In this document: one piece after another, positions 22,142 to 30,925 of the stretch
Numbering within the stretch: the stretch's first letter is position 1
How the letters are laid out: every line of letters begins with the position of its first letter
Assembly: GCF_003431325.1 (NCBI RefSeq)
Contig: NZ_CP010515.1
Span: forward strand, 744,001-808,000
Source of the DNA: Acidilobus sp. 7A
GTDB lineage: Archaea > Thermoproteota > Thermoprotei_A > Sulfolobales > Acidilobaceae
Direction: 5' to 3'
DNA length: 64,000 bases
Translations under genes and position numbers: made by a program
Notes under the pieces: model-generated
What the model was told of the DNA's origin: nothing
What the model saw: only the letters and a program-made list of their open reading frames with translations
Databases searched by the model: none

Positions 22142-23775
22142 GCCCCAGGGCGACAAAGCTTAAGATGCCAAGGCTAGGCCCGCTCCACGCCTCAGCGATA
22201 ATCATAGCGGCTGGCCTCCTGCTGATGGCGTTGAGCAGGGGCAGGCTTGAGGTCCCCTCACTGCTCATAATGTTCTCTGGCGCTGGAGTTCTCCTCTACT
22301 GGCTGCTCTCCCACAGGACTTTCATAAAGCTTGACGTGGATTTCCTGTACTCCCTGCTTCACATGTACGTCGTCTCCACGGGGTCCCAGCCGCCGGGCGA
22401 GGTGGTTAGGAGCGCCTCCAAGGGGCCATATGGTCACTACTCAAAGGTCTACAGGAGGGCCGCGGAGCTCGCAAAGAGGTGGGGCTACACGGTGCCCGAG
22501 GCCCTCTCCCTATCATCAAGGGGCGAGAGGAACAAGGCTTTCAAGGAGTTCATGGAGAGGCTCTCGGTGATATCAGCTGTGGGCGAGGAGGTGACGTCCT
22601 TTCTAAAGGTCGAGTACGAGACCATAAAGTTCAACTACCAGAACTATTACAACAGAAGCCTTGATGCGCTCAACGTGCTCTACGGGGCCTACGCCTCAAC
22701 CATGGTTTCAGTGATCTTTGCGGTCACTACAATGATGCTTCTGTTCTTCTTCTTTGGCGGCACCAGCCTTAGGATAGTTATACTGAGCTACATAGCAGCC
22801 CTGATAGCCATAGCGGTGCTGGGCGTGCTCGTGATACTGAAGGCCCCTAAGGACCTCTTCGAGGCCAGGAGGTCCAGGAACCCTACGGCGCTCCTTGCCG
22901 ACCTGCTTGCTGTGGCCGGGCTCGTGCTGGGCGTGACTATATCATATATGATACTGTCCCATGGGGTTAACTACGTCACTGTGGGTATCTCATTCATAGT
23001 GTTTGGCCTACTCTTTATACCGGCAGGCTACGTAATAAACAACATGGAGAACACGATAGACGACTATGACAGGTTCTTCCCGGTCGTTATAAGGAGCCTG
23101 GGGATATACCTGTCCCAGGTGCCAGACCTGAGGCAGGCCATCAAGGAGCTCTCCAGGATAGAGGTAGGCAAGCTTAGGAAGCTGTTGGAGAACCTGCAGG
23201 CCTCCCTCTCCATGGGCGTCGACAAGAGCGTGGCCATGGCTAAGTTCGCGGCCCAGACCAGAAGTGAGAACATATACAGGTCACTTCAGGTGTTCTCGGA
23301 AGTCATAGATCACGGGGGTGACCTGAGCGAGGCGGGCGTGGCGCTCTCTGACCACATGAACCTCCTGCTTACGCTGAGGGAGAGGAAGCTGCAGGTGACT
23401 GGCAACTTCCTCTCGACGCTTATACTCATGCACGCCAGCGTAGTAGCAATAATGGCCTTCATGGCTGAGATGATGTACTACTTCTCACAGCTGCTCATAC
23501 CCCTAAGGGCCAGCATAAGCGCCTCCTTCGCTAACGTCTTCGTCTTTGGCAACATTAACGTGCCCCTGCTGGAGTCCTCGACCATAATATTTGCAGCTGT
23601 GATAACACTCATAAATGCCTACATACTCGCTGTTACCAAGGTTGGGAGCCCTAGGTCATTCTACCTCTTCCTGGCAATACTGTCAATAATGAGTGGAGGC
23701 GCTATAGTTGGGGTGGCTGTCTTGATGTCATACCTTTTCCACATATTCCCAGTGGCCACAGCAGGCCTCCCCTAA
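22138..23775 (+). CDS. arlJ: Archaellum membrane platform protein ArlJ
   Basis: 545 residues with two TadC-type halves. About seven to nine membrane helices: a pair near 18-60, a pair near 190-240, a pair near 258-300 and several in the last 130 residues. The cytosolic stretch between about 305 and 415 is helical, with conserved-looking D-D-Y-D-R-F-F and G-D-L-S-E-A-G. It anchors ArlI and moves the archaellins. Last gene of the arl operon; the first copy of the inverted structured repeat starts 36 nt after its stop. Confidence 0.93.
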   Translation: MSPRATKLKMPRLGPLHASAIIIAAGLLLMALSRGRLEVPSLLIMFSGAGVLLYWLLSHRTFIKLDVDFLYSLLHMYVVSTGSQPPGEVVRSASKGPYGHYSKVYRRAAELAKRWGYTVPEALSLSSRGERNKAFKEFMERLSVISAVGEEVTSFLKVEYETIKFNYQNYYNRSLDALNVLYGAYASTMVSVIFAVTTMMLLFFFFGGTSLRIVILSYIAALIAIAVLGVLVILKAPKDLFEARRSRNPTALLADLLAVAGLVLGVTISYMILSHGVNYVTVGISFIVFGLLFIPAGYVINNMENTIDDYDRFFPVVIRSLGIYLSQVPDLRQAIKELSRIEVGKLRKLLENLQASLSMGVDKSVAMAKFAAQTRSENIYRSLQVFSEVIDHGGDLSEAGVALSDHMNLLLTLRERKLQVTGNFLSTLILMHASVVAIMAFMAEMMYYFSQLLIPLRASISASFANVFVFGNINVPLLESSTIIFAAVITLINAYILAVTKVGSPRSFYLFLAILSIMSGGAIVGVAVLMSYLFHIFPVATAGLP

Positions 23776-23810
23776 GCTCGCCTCCTGCTCTAAACATATT
23801 CCCTAAGGTA

Positions 23811-23934
23811 AGAGTTCGGCCTTCATAGCGGCTAGCAGTCACCTCTAGTGGCTATTAGCCGCTCGGCCTCATCACTCCTCACCCCCTCCCCGCGCCTAGG
23901 TTAGGGAGCGTGGGCTCCCAGCCACGACGCGGGG
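23811..23934 (-). repeat. Structured inverted-repeat element, copy 1 (right end lost)
   Basis: About 124 bp nearly matching the reverse complement of 54335-54470. It keeps the terminal repeat AGAGTTCGGCC, the long hairpin arm AGCGGCTAGCAGTCAC and the CCCCGCG...CGCGGGG stem with an inner GGGAGC/GCTCCC. The far terminal repeat is missing: the match stops at gacgcgggg and the sequence diverges. Changes in the long hairpin mostly turn G-C pairs into G-U pairs. It lies 36 nt after arlJ. No protein is encoded, so a MITE-like non-autonomous element or a structured RNA is likely. Confidence 0.75.
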
Positions 23935-23998
23935 AGCTTCACTGGGCGCCCTCTCCACCTCGCGACTGCTCATCGACTTCACGGTGGCGCCCTCCGCT

Positions 23999-24390
23999 CA
24001 AAAAGTTGATGGGAAAGTTTATAAAGGTGATGAGAGAGAATGGTTTTTTGATAGGCATATGGCCTCAGCTTACTTAATAGTATTAAGGGATTAGAAGGAT
24101 TAAAAATAACGAGTAGTTACGTTAAAAAAGTTACAGACAGCCTCGGGGTCCTGCTTGAGGGGAAGAAGGCTTTCTACTTAGCGCTGCTGGTCAGCCTACG
24201 CGGCCTACTCGGTTTACGTATGCATCGTCCCTGCCCCTGGACCTTCGTGGGGCTGGCTCAGTTTCTCCACTCCCAGGCAACGTCGACGGGGCGCTCCTGA
24301 TAAGGGGCTTCACAGTTACCCAGACACCCCTCCTTCCTAAGTATAAGCGTCTCCCCTTTTACCTCCCCCAACTAACTCCTAGCCGGGGAG
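23999..24390 (+). pseudogene. Decayed coding sequence between arlJ and the endonuclease IV-like gene
   Basis: Pieces of protein-like sequence in shifting frames. One AT-rich frame at about 24003-24092 reads D-G-K-V-Y-K-G-D-E-R-E-W-F-F-D-R-H and ends at TAG. Another, about 24059-24195, reads K-I-T-S-S-Y-V-K-K-V-T-D-S-L-G-V-L-L and K-K-A-F-Y-L-A-L-L-V. A third, about 24237-24330, reads D-L-R-G-A-G-S-V-S-P-L-P-G-N-V-D-G-A-L-L-I-R with genome-like codons. No family recognised; it looks like one or two lost genes. The AT-rich first part is unlike the neighbours. Confidence 0.4.
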
Positions 24391-24394
24391 AGGC

Positions 24395-25231
24395 TTGACC
24401 ACTCTAAGGTTCGGGCCAGCCGGCAAGCCAACTAACTTCAGCGGCGACTATGAGGATGTGCCCCCCCTCCTCAGGCAGATGGGCCTTGACGCCCTAGAGT
24501 ATGAGGCCGTCAGGGGCGTCAGGGTGGCCAGGGAGAAGGCTGAGAGGATAAGGGAGGTCGCCCAGCAGAATGACGTGGTCCTGAGCATGCACGCCCCCTA
24601 CTTCATAAACCTGGCCAGCCCTGAGGAGGACACCGTTGCAAAGAGCGTAGAGAGGCTGAGGGAGGCCGCCCAGGCGTCCGAGTGGATGGGTGCCTACGCC
24701 GTCGTCTTCCACCCGGGCTACGTAAAGGGGAACGCGAGCAGGGAGGAGGCCCTCAGGAGAGTAGTAGAGGCCATGGGGAGGGTATTTGAGGGTCTCGAAC
24801 TTAAGGTGGCATGGCTGGCCCCTGAGACCACCGGCAAGGAGTCACAGGTGGGCGACGTGGAGGAGACCATAAGGATATGCCAGTCCCATGAGAGGGTCAG
24901 GCCCGCTGTTGACTGGGCTCACCTCCACGCTAGGACTGAGGGGAAGGACATAAACAGCGAGGATGACGTGATAAAGGTGATAGACAGGATAGAGAAGGAG
25001 CTGGGCACGTGGGCGGTGAAGCCTCTGCACACTCACTTCTCAAAGATAGAGTACGGCAAGGGGGGCGAGAGGGAGCACCACACGCTTGGGGAGCAGGGCT
25101 TCGGGCCTGAGTGGGAGTACGTCTGCAAGGCCTATGTTGACACGGGCATAGATGGCGTGATAATAAGCGAGAGCCCCATACTTGAGCAGGACGCGCTGCT
25201 CATGAAGAGGGTCTGCGAGAAGTACCTGTGA
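24395..25231 (+). CDS. Endonuclease IV-like AP endonuclease (xylose-isomerase-type TIM barrel)
   Basis: 278 residues of the AP endonuclease 2 fold. The metal ligands of endonuclease IV can be placed: H-A-P-Y-F near 67, F-H-P-G-Y near 109, a glutamate in A-P-E-T-T-G-K near 148, D-W-A-H-L-H near 180, H-T-H-F near 216 and a final glutamate in I-I-S-E-S-P near 262. It would cut DNA 5' to abasic sites in base-excision repair. TTG start at 24395 (T-T-L-R-F-G). Monocistronic, with decayed DNA on its left. Confidence 0.85.
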   Translation: MTTLRFGPAGKPTNFSGDYEDVPPLLRQMGLDALEYEAVRGVRVAREKAERIREVAQQNDVVLSMHAPYFINLASPEEDTVAKSVERLREAAQASEWMGAYAVVFHPGYVKGNASREEALRRVVEAMGRVFEGLELKVAWLAPETTGKESQVGDVEETIRICQSHERVRPAVDWAHLHARTEGKDINSEDDVIKVIDRIEKELGTWAVKPLHTHFSKIEYGKGGEREHHTLGEQGFGPEWEYVCKAYVDTGIDGVIISESPILEQDALLMKRVCEKYL

Positions 25232-25648
25232 CGATCAAAATCGTGCCGCTGACGCCGCTAACGTTAATGTTCGGCAATAACGCCCCCTCCTAAGGCTATT
25301 AAATTAAGGCGCCTGTAGGGCTGAACCCTTTTCACGTCAATAGAGATCCTTCATGGTATTACGTCCGAACAGGCTAAGTGGTGACCCCTCACCTGATGGG
25401 GGAGATGCCCCAAGGGCTAGGGGAACGGGGCCTTAGATGGGGCCTCGCGCCGCTGGGCTTGACGGCTGCCCATGAGCCACGCCGATTGCCTATGAGACGC
25501 GGGCGATGTGGGGGTCCCTGCGCTCTATCATGAATAAGCAGGTGATTGAGGTGAGTGCGTAGGGACAAACGGTCTGTCCGCTTTAAGGCCTCCTTTGACG
25601 AGAGCGAGCTGGCGGGCCCTCTCCAGGGAGCGTTATCAGCGGAGAAGC
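25232..25648. other. Intergenic stretch with a shared mobile-element segment
   Basis: No intact gene. About 25376-25470 is very GC-rich with several short complementary runs (for example GACCCCTCACC and TGATGGGGGAG). The segment 25513-25578 recurs at 8234-8299. Directly after it the + strand reads A-S-F-D-E-S-E-L-A-G-P-L with genome-like codons, possibly a coding scrap. A TATA-like tattaaatta lies near 25297. Confidence 0.45.
25513..25578. repeat. Degenerate segment shared with 8234-8299
   Basis: gtccctgcgctctatcatga and the following bases match the segment inside the IS607 recombinase remnant at 8.2 kb. Here the ends are self-complementary (GTCCCTGCGC against GCGTAGGGAC). Differences fall mostly on third positions if read in the + frame S-L-R-S-I-M-N, as for a once-coding sequence, perhaps an IS607 tnpB end. 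That identity is a guess. Confidence 0.45.
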
Positions 25649-25969
25649 CTAGCGGTCGCCGCCGGCCGTCGCCCTGGCCTCGGCCCCGGCCTTGATGTCA
25701 AGGAGCGACACCTCCGTGAGAACCTTCGCCCTCTCTATAACAGCCATTGCCTCGGGCACCAGCAGGTACCTGAGCCTGTACAGGCCTTCAAGAGGCACGT
25801 AAACAGTGCCCTCCTCGGTGTGGCCGCAGACCTCACACTTGAAGTGGTACTTGACCTCTATGAAGGTGTCTCCGTCCCTGTTGACGGGCCCTGACACCAC
25901 GTAGCTGTATGTCCCTGGGGCCCCGCAGGAGGGACAGACGGCTGGCCTCTCTATTGCCCTCGTCTCCAA
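25649..25969 (-). CDS. Small zinc-ribbon protein
   Basis: 106 residues with two paired-cysteine knuckles, C-P-S-C-G near 13-17 and C-E-V-C-G near 44-48, a classical zinc ribbon, with a beta segment between them and a helical tail (L-V-P-E-A-M-A-V-I-E-R-A-K). Typical of small archaeal transcription- or translation-associated proteins; no closer assignment. TTG at 25969 is chosen over the far start at 26074 because tattaaag lies 31-38 nt upstream and the extra residues are low-complexity. Confidence 0.65.
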   Translation of the reverse strand: METRAIERPAVCPSCGAPGTYSYVVSGPVNRDGDTFIEVKYHFKCEVCGHTEEGTVYVPLEGLYRLRYLLVPEAMAVIERAKVLTEVSLLDIKAGAEARATAGGDR

Positions 25970-25999
25970 GTCGGCCCCCGTAATACTCTTGCGGGGCCC

Positions 26000-26007
26000 T
26001 ATTAAAG
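26000..26007 (-). promoter_or_regulatory. TATA box of the zinc-ribbon gene
   Basis: ctttaata on the - strand, 31-38 nt before the TTG at 25969, inside the reading frame of the longer alternative start. Confidence 0.5.
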
Positions 26008-26346
26008 GGGCTGAAGCTCTTGAGCGGGCCAGGCCAAGGCCTGAGCCGCCTGGCGGTGGGCCAGTTATCAGCATCCTCTGATGGCAACTAACGTCTTAAG
26101 CATCTGCAGCGCCGCTTGAGGTGCTACATCTCCACTGGGCTCAGCGGCATCACAAGTACGTCATAAGCGGCCGTCAGCCCCAACGGCACGAGGTCCCCCA
26201 TCTACGGTGACTAAGGCCCTCTGGCGGCCTGGGGCATGGCTCCAATCGCCGCCCAGGCCCCTCAGCGACGGCAAACGTCGTCAAAGCCTTTAGACATAGC
26301 CTCTGAACGCTTGTTATAAGTCCGCCCCATACCCTTAACTGCGGCC

Positions 26347-28863
26347 GTGGTGGCCGTGAGAAGGAGTCCCGAGGAGAGGGAGAGGGTAAAGAGGGAGGCT
26401 GAGGAGGCCTCATACGAGCTCGGCAAGGAGATGCCTGAGTCCCTGCTGAGGCTCAGGCGCCTCCTCAGGAAGGCCGTAAAGTACGCGGCCGCCTCGGGGA
26501 CCAGGGTCATGGTTGTGCTGAGCGGCTCCGACCCAGTTAAGGTCGGGGTCGCCACGGCATTCACGTTAATAACGTACGAGCAGGTCATGAGGTCGCTCAA
26601 GGGGAGGCCGCAGATAAGGGTCCTCTACGCCTTCAACCAGTACTTTGAGGACTCCCAGCTGAGGAAGGAGCTTGTCAAGAGGTCAGTCAAGGAGAGGGGC
26701 AACTTGCTCAAGCTCTCAATAATAAAGTCGGAGGACGCCAGGAGGTACCTCGGCACCACCTTCCAGGGCCTCGTGCTCGACCTTGTCAACGACCTGAGGC
26801 CCAACAGGCTCGGCATACTAGTTGGCATAGTCGAGGGGGGCGGCATGATAGTCCTTCAGGCCCCCTCGTGGGATTCGTGGGACCAGCAGCTGACGGAGTT
26901 TAAGAGGAACCTCGTAGTGCCGGGCCATGAGCAGCCGAGGCACGTCTTCATAAGCTGGTTCAAGAGGAAGCTGCTGGAGCACAACAGGAACGTTTTCGTG
27001 ATAGACCTTGATAACGACAGGCTGGTCAGCGGGGAGCCGGTCAAGCTGCCCCCTGCCAAGGAGAGGCAGGTGAGCCTGCCTGAGGAGGCGGAGTTCCCAA
27101 GGGAGCTCTACTCGCTGGCCCTCACGCAGGACCAGGTGGAGGCCATAAGGCAGGCAGAGTGGCTCATAGAGCCGCCGGGGAGGGGCAGGAGGAAGCTGCT
27201 TGTCATAACAGCGGACAGGGGCAGGGGGAAGAGCTGCGCCGCTGGCATAGCTATGGCGGGGCTCGCCAAGGCGCTGGGCGGCCAGAGGAGGCTCAGAGTT
27301 GTGGTGACCTCGCCTGACCTCCAGAACACCCAGAGCCTCATGGAGCTTGCTAAGAAGGCCTTCGAGGCTGAGGGGCTCGACGTCGAAGTCATCGCTGACA
27401 GGGGCCTCATAGAGGGCTTCAAGGGGAAGGGCTTCATCATAAAGTACGTCAGCCCAGACAGGGTGCCTGAGGCAGAGGCCGACATAGTTATAATAGACGA
27501 GGCCAGCGGCCTGCCGGTCCCCCTCCTGCACAAGATATGGAGGAGCCACTCAAGGGTGCTTGTCGCCTCAACAGTGCACGGCTACGAGGGGGCCGGCAGG
27601 GGCTTCAGCGTCAGGTTCCTCGGAGAGGTCAAGCAGGACCCCAACACTGAGCTCAGGCAGTTTGAGATGAGGGAGCCCATAAGGTACTCCGAGGACGACC
27701 CGATAGAGGCCTGGCTCTTCGACGTGCTCCTCCTTGACGCGGAGCCCGCAAAGCTCGAGGAGCCAGACCTGACTGACATAAAGGAGGGGAGGCTCCAATA
27801 CCTCGTGCTTGAGCCTGAGGAGCTCTTCCTCAAGAGGGAGGACCTGCTCAGGCAGGCCTTCGGCATATACGTGCAGGCCCACTACAGGAACGAGCCTGAC
27901 GACCTGGCCCTCGTGGCTGACGCCCCGCACTACAGCATAAGGGCGGTGGCGACGGGCTCAGGCAGGATAGTGGCGGCCTCCCTCCTCGCAGAGGAGGGAG
28001 GGCTTGACGAGGAGCTCTGCAACACCCTCCTCAACCAGGACAAGACCAAGGGCAACATCATACCTGACAGGGTCATAAAGCACCTCAGGGTGCCATCCTT
28101 CGGCAGGCTGAGGGGCTGGAGGATTGTTAGAATAGCAACCCACCCGAGCGTCCAGGACAGGGGCGTCGGCTCGGCCCTCCTGAGGTTCATATTCGACGAG
28201 GCCGTGAAGAGGGGCTACGACTGGGTGGGCAGCGGCTTCGGCGTTAACGAGAGGCTCGTGAGGTTCTGGCACAGGAACGGCTTCCAGCTGATACACGTAA
28301 GCCCTGACAGGAACCCTGTCAGCGGGGAGTTCACGGTCCTGGTCCTCAGGCCGATAGGCGAGCAGGCCTCAAAGCTCGCGGCTGTGGCAAACAGGGAGGT
28401 CAAGGTAAAGCTTCTTGAGGCGCTGCAGGACAGCTACAGGGGCATGGAGCCTGACGTAGCCGCCGCCATGCTGAGCTCAACAGCGCCCGTGACGGAGGAG
28501 GTGCCTCCCCTGACGGAGCTCAGGTACCAGAGGCTGTGGGCCTACCTCTACGGACCTATGACCTATGAGACCAGCAACGACGTCATAAAGGAGGTAGTGA
28601 GCGCCTACTGGGCCAGGGCGCCGCTCGACAGGGGGCTCCTAACGAGGGAGGAGGAGCTGGCGCTCATAGTTAAGGTCATGCAGGGCAGGCCTTGGCCCGA
28701 GGTCTCAAGGGAGCTCGGCATTCAGTTCGAGGACGCTCTCTCCCTCGTGAGGGCCGCCGTCAGGAAGATAGCTGAGAGGTACTACGGCCTCGGCGAGGGC
28801 TCCATGAAGGCGCTGGGCTTTGACGAGCTGGACAGCCCGGCAAGCGCAGTAGGCAAAAAGTAG
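26347..28863 (+). CDS. tmcA: tRNA(Met) cytidine acetyltransferase TmcA
   Basis: 838 residues with the four-part TmcA/Kre33 plan: N-terminal DUF1726-type domain (about 1-240), RNA-helicase-like ATPase with Walker A T-A-D-R-G-R-G-K-S near 288-296 and I-I-D-E-A-S-G near 381, a GNAT acetyltransferase domain with R-I-A-T-H-P-S-V-Q-D-R-G-V-G-S-A near 597-612, and a C-terminal RNA-binding helical region. It makes N4-acetylcytidine in RNA from acetyl-CoA and ATP; in thermophilic archaea ac4C is widespread in tRNA and rRNA. A TATA-like ttataa lies near 26312, about 35 nt before the GTG start. Monocistronic. Confidence 0.95.
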   Translation: MVAVRRSPEERERVKREAEEASYELGKEMPESLLRLRRLLRKAVKYAAASGTRVMVVLSGSDPVKVGVATAFTLITYEQVMRSLKGRPQIRVLYAFNQYFEDSQLRKELVKRSVKERGNLLKLSIIKSEDARRYLGTTFQGLVLDLVNDLRPNRLGILVGIVEGGGMIVLQAPSWDSWDQQLTEFKRNLVVPGHEQPRHVFISWFKRKLLEHNRNVFVIDLDNDRLVSGEPVKLPPAKERQVSLPEEAEFPRELYSLALTQDQVEAIRQAEWLIEPPGRGRRKLLVITADRGRGKSCAAGIAMAGLAKALGGQRRLRVVVTSPDLQNTQSLMELAKKAFEAEGLDVEVIADRGLIEGFKGKGFIIKYVSPDRVPEAEADIVIIDEASGLPVPLLHKIWRSHSRVLVASTVHGYEGAGRGFSVRFLGEVKQDPNTELRQFEMREPIRYSEDDPIEAWLFDVLLLDAEPAKLEEPDLTDIKEGRLQYLVLEPEELFLKREDLLRQAFGIYVQAHYRNEPDDLALVADAPHYSIRAVATGSGRIVAASLLAEEGGLDEELCNTLLNQDKTKGNIIPDRVIKHLRVPSFGRLRGWRIVRIATHPSVQDRGVGSALLRFIFDEAVKRGYDWVGSGFGVNERLVRFWHRNGFQLIHVSPDRNPVSGEFTVLVLRPIGEQASKLAAVANREVKVKLLEALQDSYRGMEPDVAAAMLSSTAPVTEEVPPLTELRYQRLWAYLYGPMTYETSNDVIKEVVSAYWARAPLDRGLLTREEELALIVKVMQGRPWPEVSRELGIQFEDALSLVRAAVRKIAERYYGLGEGSMKALGFDELDSPASAVGKK

Positions 28864-28884
28864 GGCTAGCTAAAGAAATGCCTC

Positions 28885-29373
28885 TTAAACGTCAGAGTCC
28901 CCTATGACGTAGACGTAAAGGGTCCTCTGCCAGCCTCCTCTATCGCCTATTACCTTGACGGGCTTCCAGCCAGGTATCTGGAAGTCAAGCGTCACGACCC
29001 TGGTGCCTGGCTTCAGCTCCTGCTTGAGCTTAGGCTTGAGCGCCTCGTTGACGCTGGTCAGCAGGTACATGTAGACGACAGTGGCCTCAGATATGGGTAC
29101 CCTGAAGAAGTCGCCGTGAATTATCTCAACCCTGCTATCGAGGCCCTCCCTCTTGACCCTCTCGGTGGCCTCCTTGTAGAGCTCATCCCTCAGCTCGACG
29201 CCCACCGCCTTCTTTACCGGGTACCTCTTGGCGGCCTCAACCACTATCCTGCCGTCGCCGCAGCCGAGGTCGTAGAGGACGTCGCCCTCCTTGAGGTCAA
29301 GCGCCTGGAAAACAAGGTCAAGCACCTCTGGCCTCGTGGGCACAAACGGCACCGACGGACCTCCCAACGCCAT
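28885..29373 (-). CDS. aKMT-type protein lysine methyltransferase
   Basis: From ATG 29373 it is 162 residues and closely resembles crenarchaeal aKMT: P-S-V-P-F-V-P-T-R-P-E-V at the start, V-L-Y-D-L-G-C-G-D-G-R-I as SAM motif I, V-G-V-E-L, I-H-G-D-F-F-R-V, a long helix with L-K-P-K-L-K-Q-E-L-K-P-G-T-R-V-V and a Y-V-Y-V-I end. In Sulfolobus this enzyme methylates lysines on many proteins, including Alba-type chromatin proteins, so Alba in this window could be a substrate. The frame is open to 29547, but the extra 58 residues lie outside the family fold. Confidence 0.85.
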   Translation of the reverse strand: MALGGPSVPFVPTRPEVLDLVFQALDLKEGDVLYDLGCGDGRIVVEAAKRYPVKKAVGVELRDELYKEATERVKREGLDSRVEIIHGDFFRVPISEATVVYMYLLTSVNEALKPKLKQELKPGTRVVTLDFQIPGWKPVKVIGDRGGWQRTLYVYVIGDSDV

Positions 29374-29571
29374 GGCTATCCACCCTAGGTCCTCTTCAAA
29401 CCCCTCATTATCCCCCGTAGTGGGTACCCTTATTACGCGTTGGCCCCGTACTGTTAAAGGCCTTTTCTCCATGCGTTTGCTAGCGCGCGGCAACAAGGGC
29501 CTGCGGCCCCTGCGATTGAATATCAGTGAGGCCCTTCGTGGCCTCACAGTAGAATTAGGCCAGCCGTGAGC

Positions 29572-30063
29572 CTAGGAGACCTCGCAGCCCTGAGTGGTAG
29601 TGTACTCCCTGTTATAGTAGAGCAGGGGGCACCTGACCTGGGGCGCCTCGCCATCTATGACCTCGCCTACTACTATTGAGTGGTCGCCGCCGTCGTAGAT
29701 AGCCCACCTCCTGGCGACAAGGTACGGCCTGGCGAGAGGCAGCATGGGTCCATACTTCCCCTCAACGTAGTTAACCCTCCTCAGCCTGTCAAGGGGGTCC
29801 CCTGGCTCAGCCATTATGCGGGAGACCCACTCATCCTCCTTTGAGAGGAGGGTCACTATAAAGTGGGGGGCATTGACAAGGACCTCATGGCTCCTGCTGG
29901 ACTTATCTATGCACACGAGTATGAGAGGGGGATTTACGCTGAGGCTCGTCATGCTGCTCACTGTAAGGGCCGCGTAGGAGCCCCCGGCTCCCCTCGCCGT
30001 TACAACGTAGACCTGCTGGGCTGCCGACCTCATGAAGCCCTTTACCAGCTCCCCTGCGTCCAA
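29572..30063 (-). CDS. Flavin reductase-like (HpaC-type) protein
   Basis: 163 residues with the split-barrel flavin-reductase plan: V-Y-V-V-T-A-R, A-L-T-V-S-S-M-T-S-L-S-V-N-P-P-L-I-L-V near 32-52 (the FMN-binding signature), a helix-turn with S-H-E-V-L, F-I-V-T-L-L and a late D-H-S-I-V-V-G-E-V. It supplies reduced flavin to an oxygenase or acts alone as an NAD(P)H:FMN reductase. The coiled-coil gene lies 16 nt upstream on the same strand, so the two may be co-transcribed. Confidence 0.85.
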   Translation of the reverse strand: MDAGELVKGFMRSAAQQVYVVTARGAGGSYAALTVSSMTSLSVNPPLILVCIDKSSRSHEVLVNAPHFIVTLLSKEDEWVSRIMAEPGDPLDRLRRVNYVEGKYGPMLPLARPYLVARRWAIYDGGDHSIVVGEVIDGEAPQVRCPLLYYNREYTTTQGCEVS

Positions 30064-30078
30064 GTCACGTCCCGGGGC

Positions 30079-30651
30079 CTAGTGTGTGGCCAAATTAAAC
30101 GTCCTTCTCGCCTTCCTCTCCTCGCCTCCCCCGCCTCCCTCATCCTGACCCTCTTCCTCCTCACCCCCCTTCATCTGGGCCCTGTAGACCTCATATGAGA
30201 CCTCCATGGCGTACTTAAGGGCAGCCTTTGCCTTGAGGAACTCGAGCGTGGAGTAGAGGCCGTCGAACTTTATCTCCGCCACGCTGCCGTCAGGCCTCTC
30301 CTTGATTGTGAGCTTCACGCCTCCGCCCTCCCCAGTAGCCTGCTCCCCGCCCTGGTAGGCCTTGATCTCGGCCTCAACAGTGTCGAGGTACTCCCTGACC
30401 TCCTTGGGCAGCGCAAGCGGTATGTCAGGCACAACCCTCACGTAGCCCTCGCCCCTGAGGAGCCTGGCAACCCTCCTCCTGCCCACCTTGACGTCCTCGG
30501 CCCTCTCCGCTGGGCTCACCTTGCCCGCGTCCTCTATGTATGAGAGCAGCGTCCTGAGGGCGTTAAGTTCATCCTCGAGCTCCTGTATCCTCCTCTTAAG
30601 GTAGGCCTCAAGGGTCTCCTTGCTGACGGCCCTCTCAGACTGCTGGCTCAA
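30079..30651 (-). CDS. Conserved-looking coiled-coil protein, unknown function
   Basis: 190 residues, not recognised. A strong N-terminal coiled coil (about 10-45, with E-A-Y-L-K-R-R-I-Q-E-L-E-D-E-L), a middle with V-R-V-V-P-D-I-P-L-A-L-P, a small beta part (V-K-L-T-I-K-E-R-P-D-G-S-V-A-E-I-K-F), a helix (T-L-E-F-L-K-A-K-A-A-L-K-Y-A) and an acidic, glycine-rich tail ending in a basic patch. Genome-like codons. It lies 16 nt before the flavin reductase gene. A nucleic-acid or protein-binding role is possible, but nothing shows it. Confidence 0.6.
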   Translation of the reverse strand: MSQQSERAVSKETLEAYLKRRIQELEDELNALRTLLSYIEDAGKVSPAERAEDVKVGRRRVARLLRGEGYVRVVPDIPLALPKEVREYLDTVEAEIKAYQGGEQATGEGGGVKLTIKERPDGSVAEIKFDGLYSTLEFLKAKAALKYAMEVSYEVYRAQMKGGEEEEGQDEGGGGGEERKARRTFNLATH

Positions 30652-30925
30652 GGCCCACTCCCTGAAAACATTAGACTAAAGGAGGCTTTCGCAGGGAGGG
30701 GCAAGTAACACCTGCGGCCAGTATGCTCCCTGTCCTAGCACTCCTCCACCACGATTTTTATGGTGGCCTTATTCATTTTAGTTACCTTATTCACGGCTAA
30801 CCCTGCTTACTGCAGCGGTTTGTCTTCAATAAAGAAAAAGTAACTCCTGCCGTAGTGATCAGTTTTATCATTGAAGAAAGGCTTTAGTTTGTCAGGGTCC
30901 CAGCGTTTACTATGGCATATTCGCT
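30652..30925. other. AT-richer spacer before tspO
   Basis: Contains a small hairpin CCACCA/TGGTGG around 30749-30769, two CCTTATTCA repeats near 30767-30793 and TATA-like strings near 30858 (gttttatca) and 30907 (gtttacta), the latter about 18 nt before the tspO GTG. No gene seen. The drop in GC begins here and runs through tspO. Confidence 0.45.

Noticed and set aside
24025-24050. gtgatgag, considered as box C of a C/D sRNA
   Set aside because: No matching CTGA D box at the right distance.
25376-25470. GC-rich, hairpin-prone stretch considered as a riboswitch or H/ACA RNA
   Set aside because: No conserved box elements seen and no gene directly downstream on that strand.
26818-27549. Open frame of 243 codons antisense to tmcA
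   Set aside because: Shadow of a strongly matching gene; composition Leu/Pro/Arg only.
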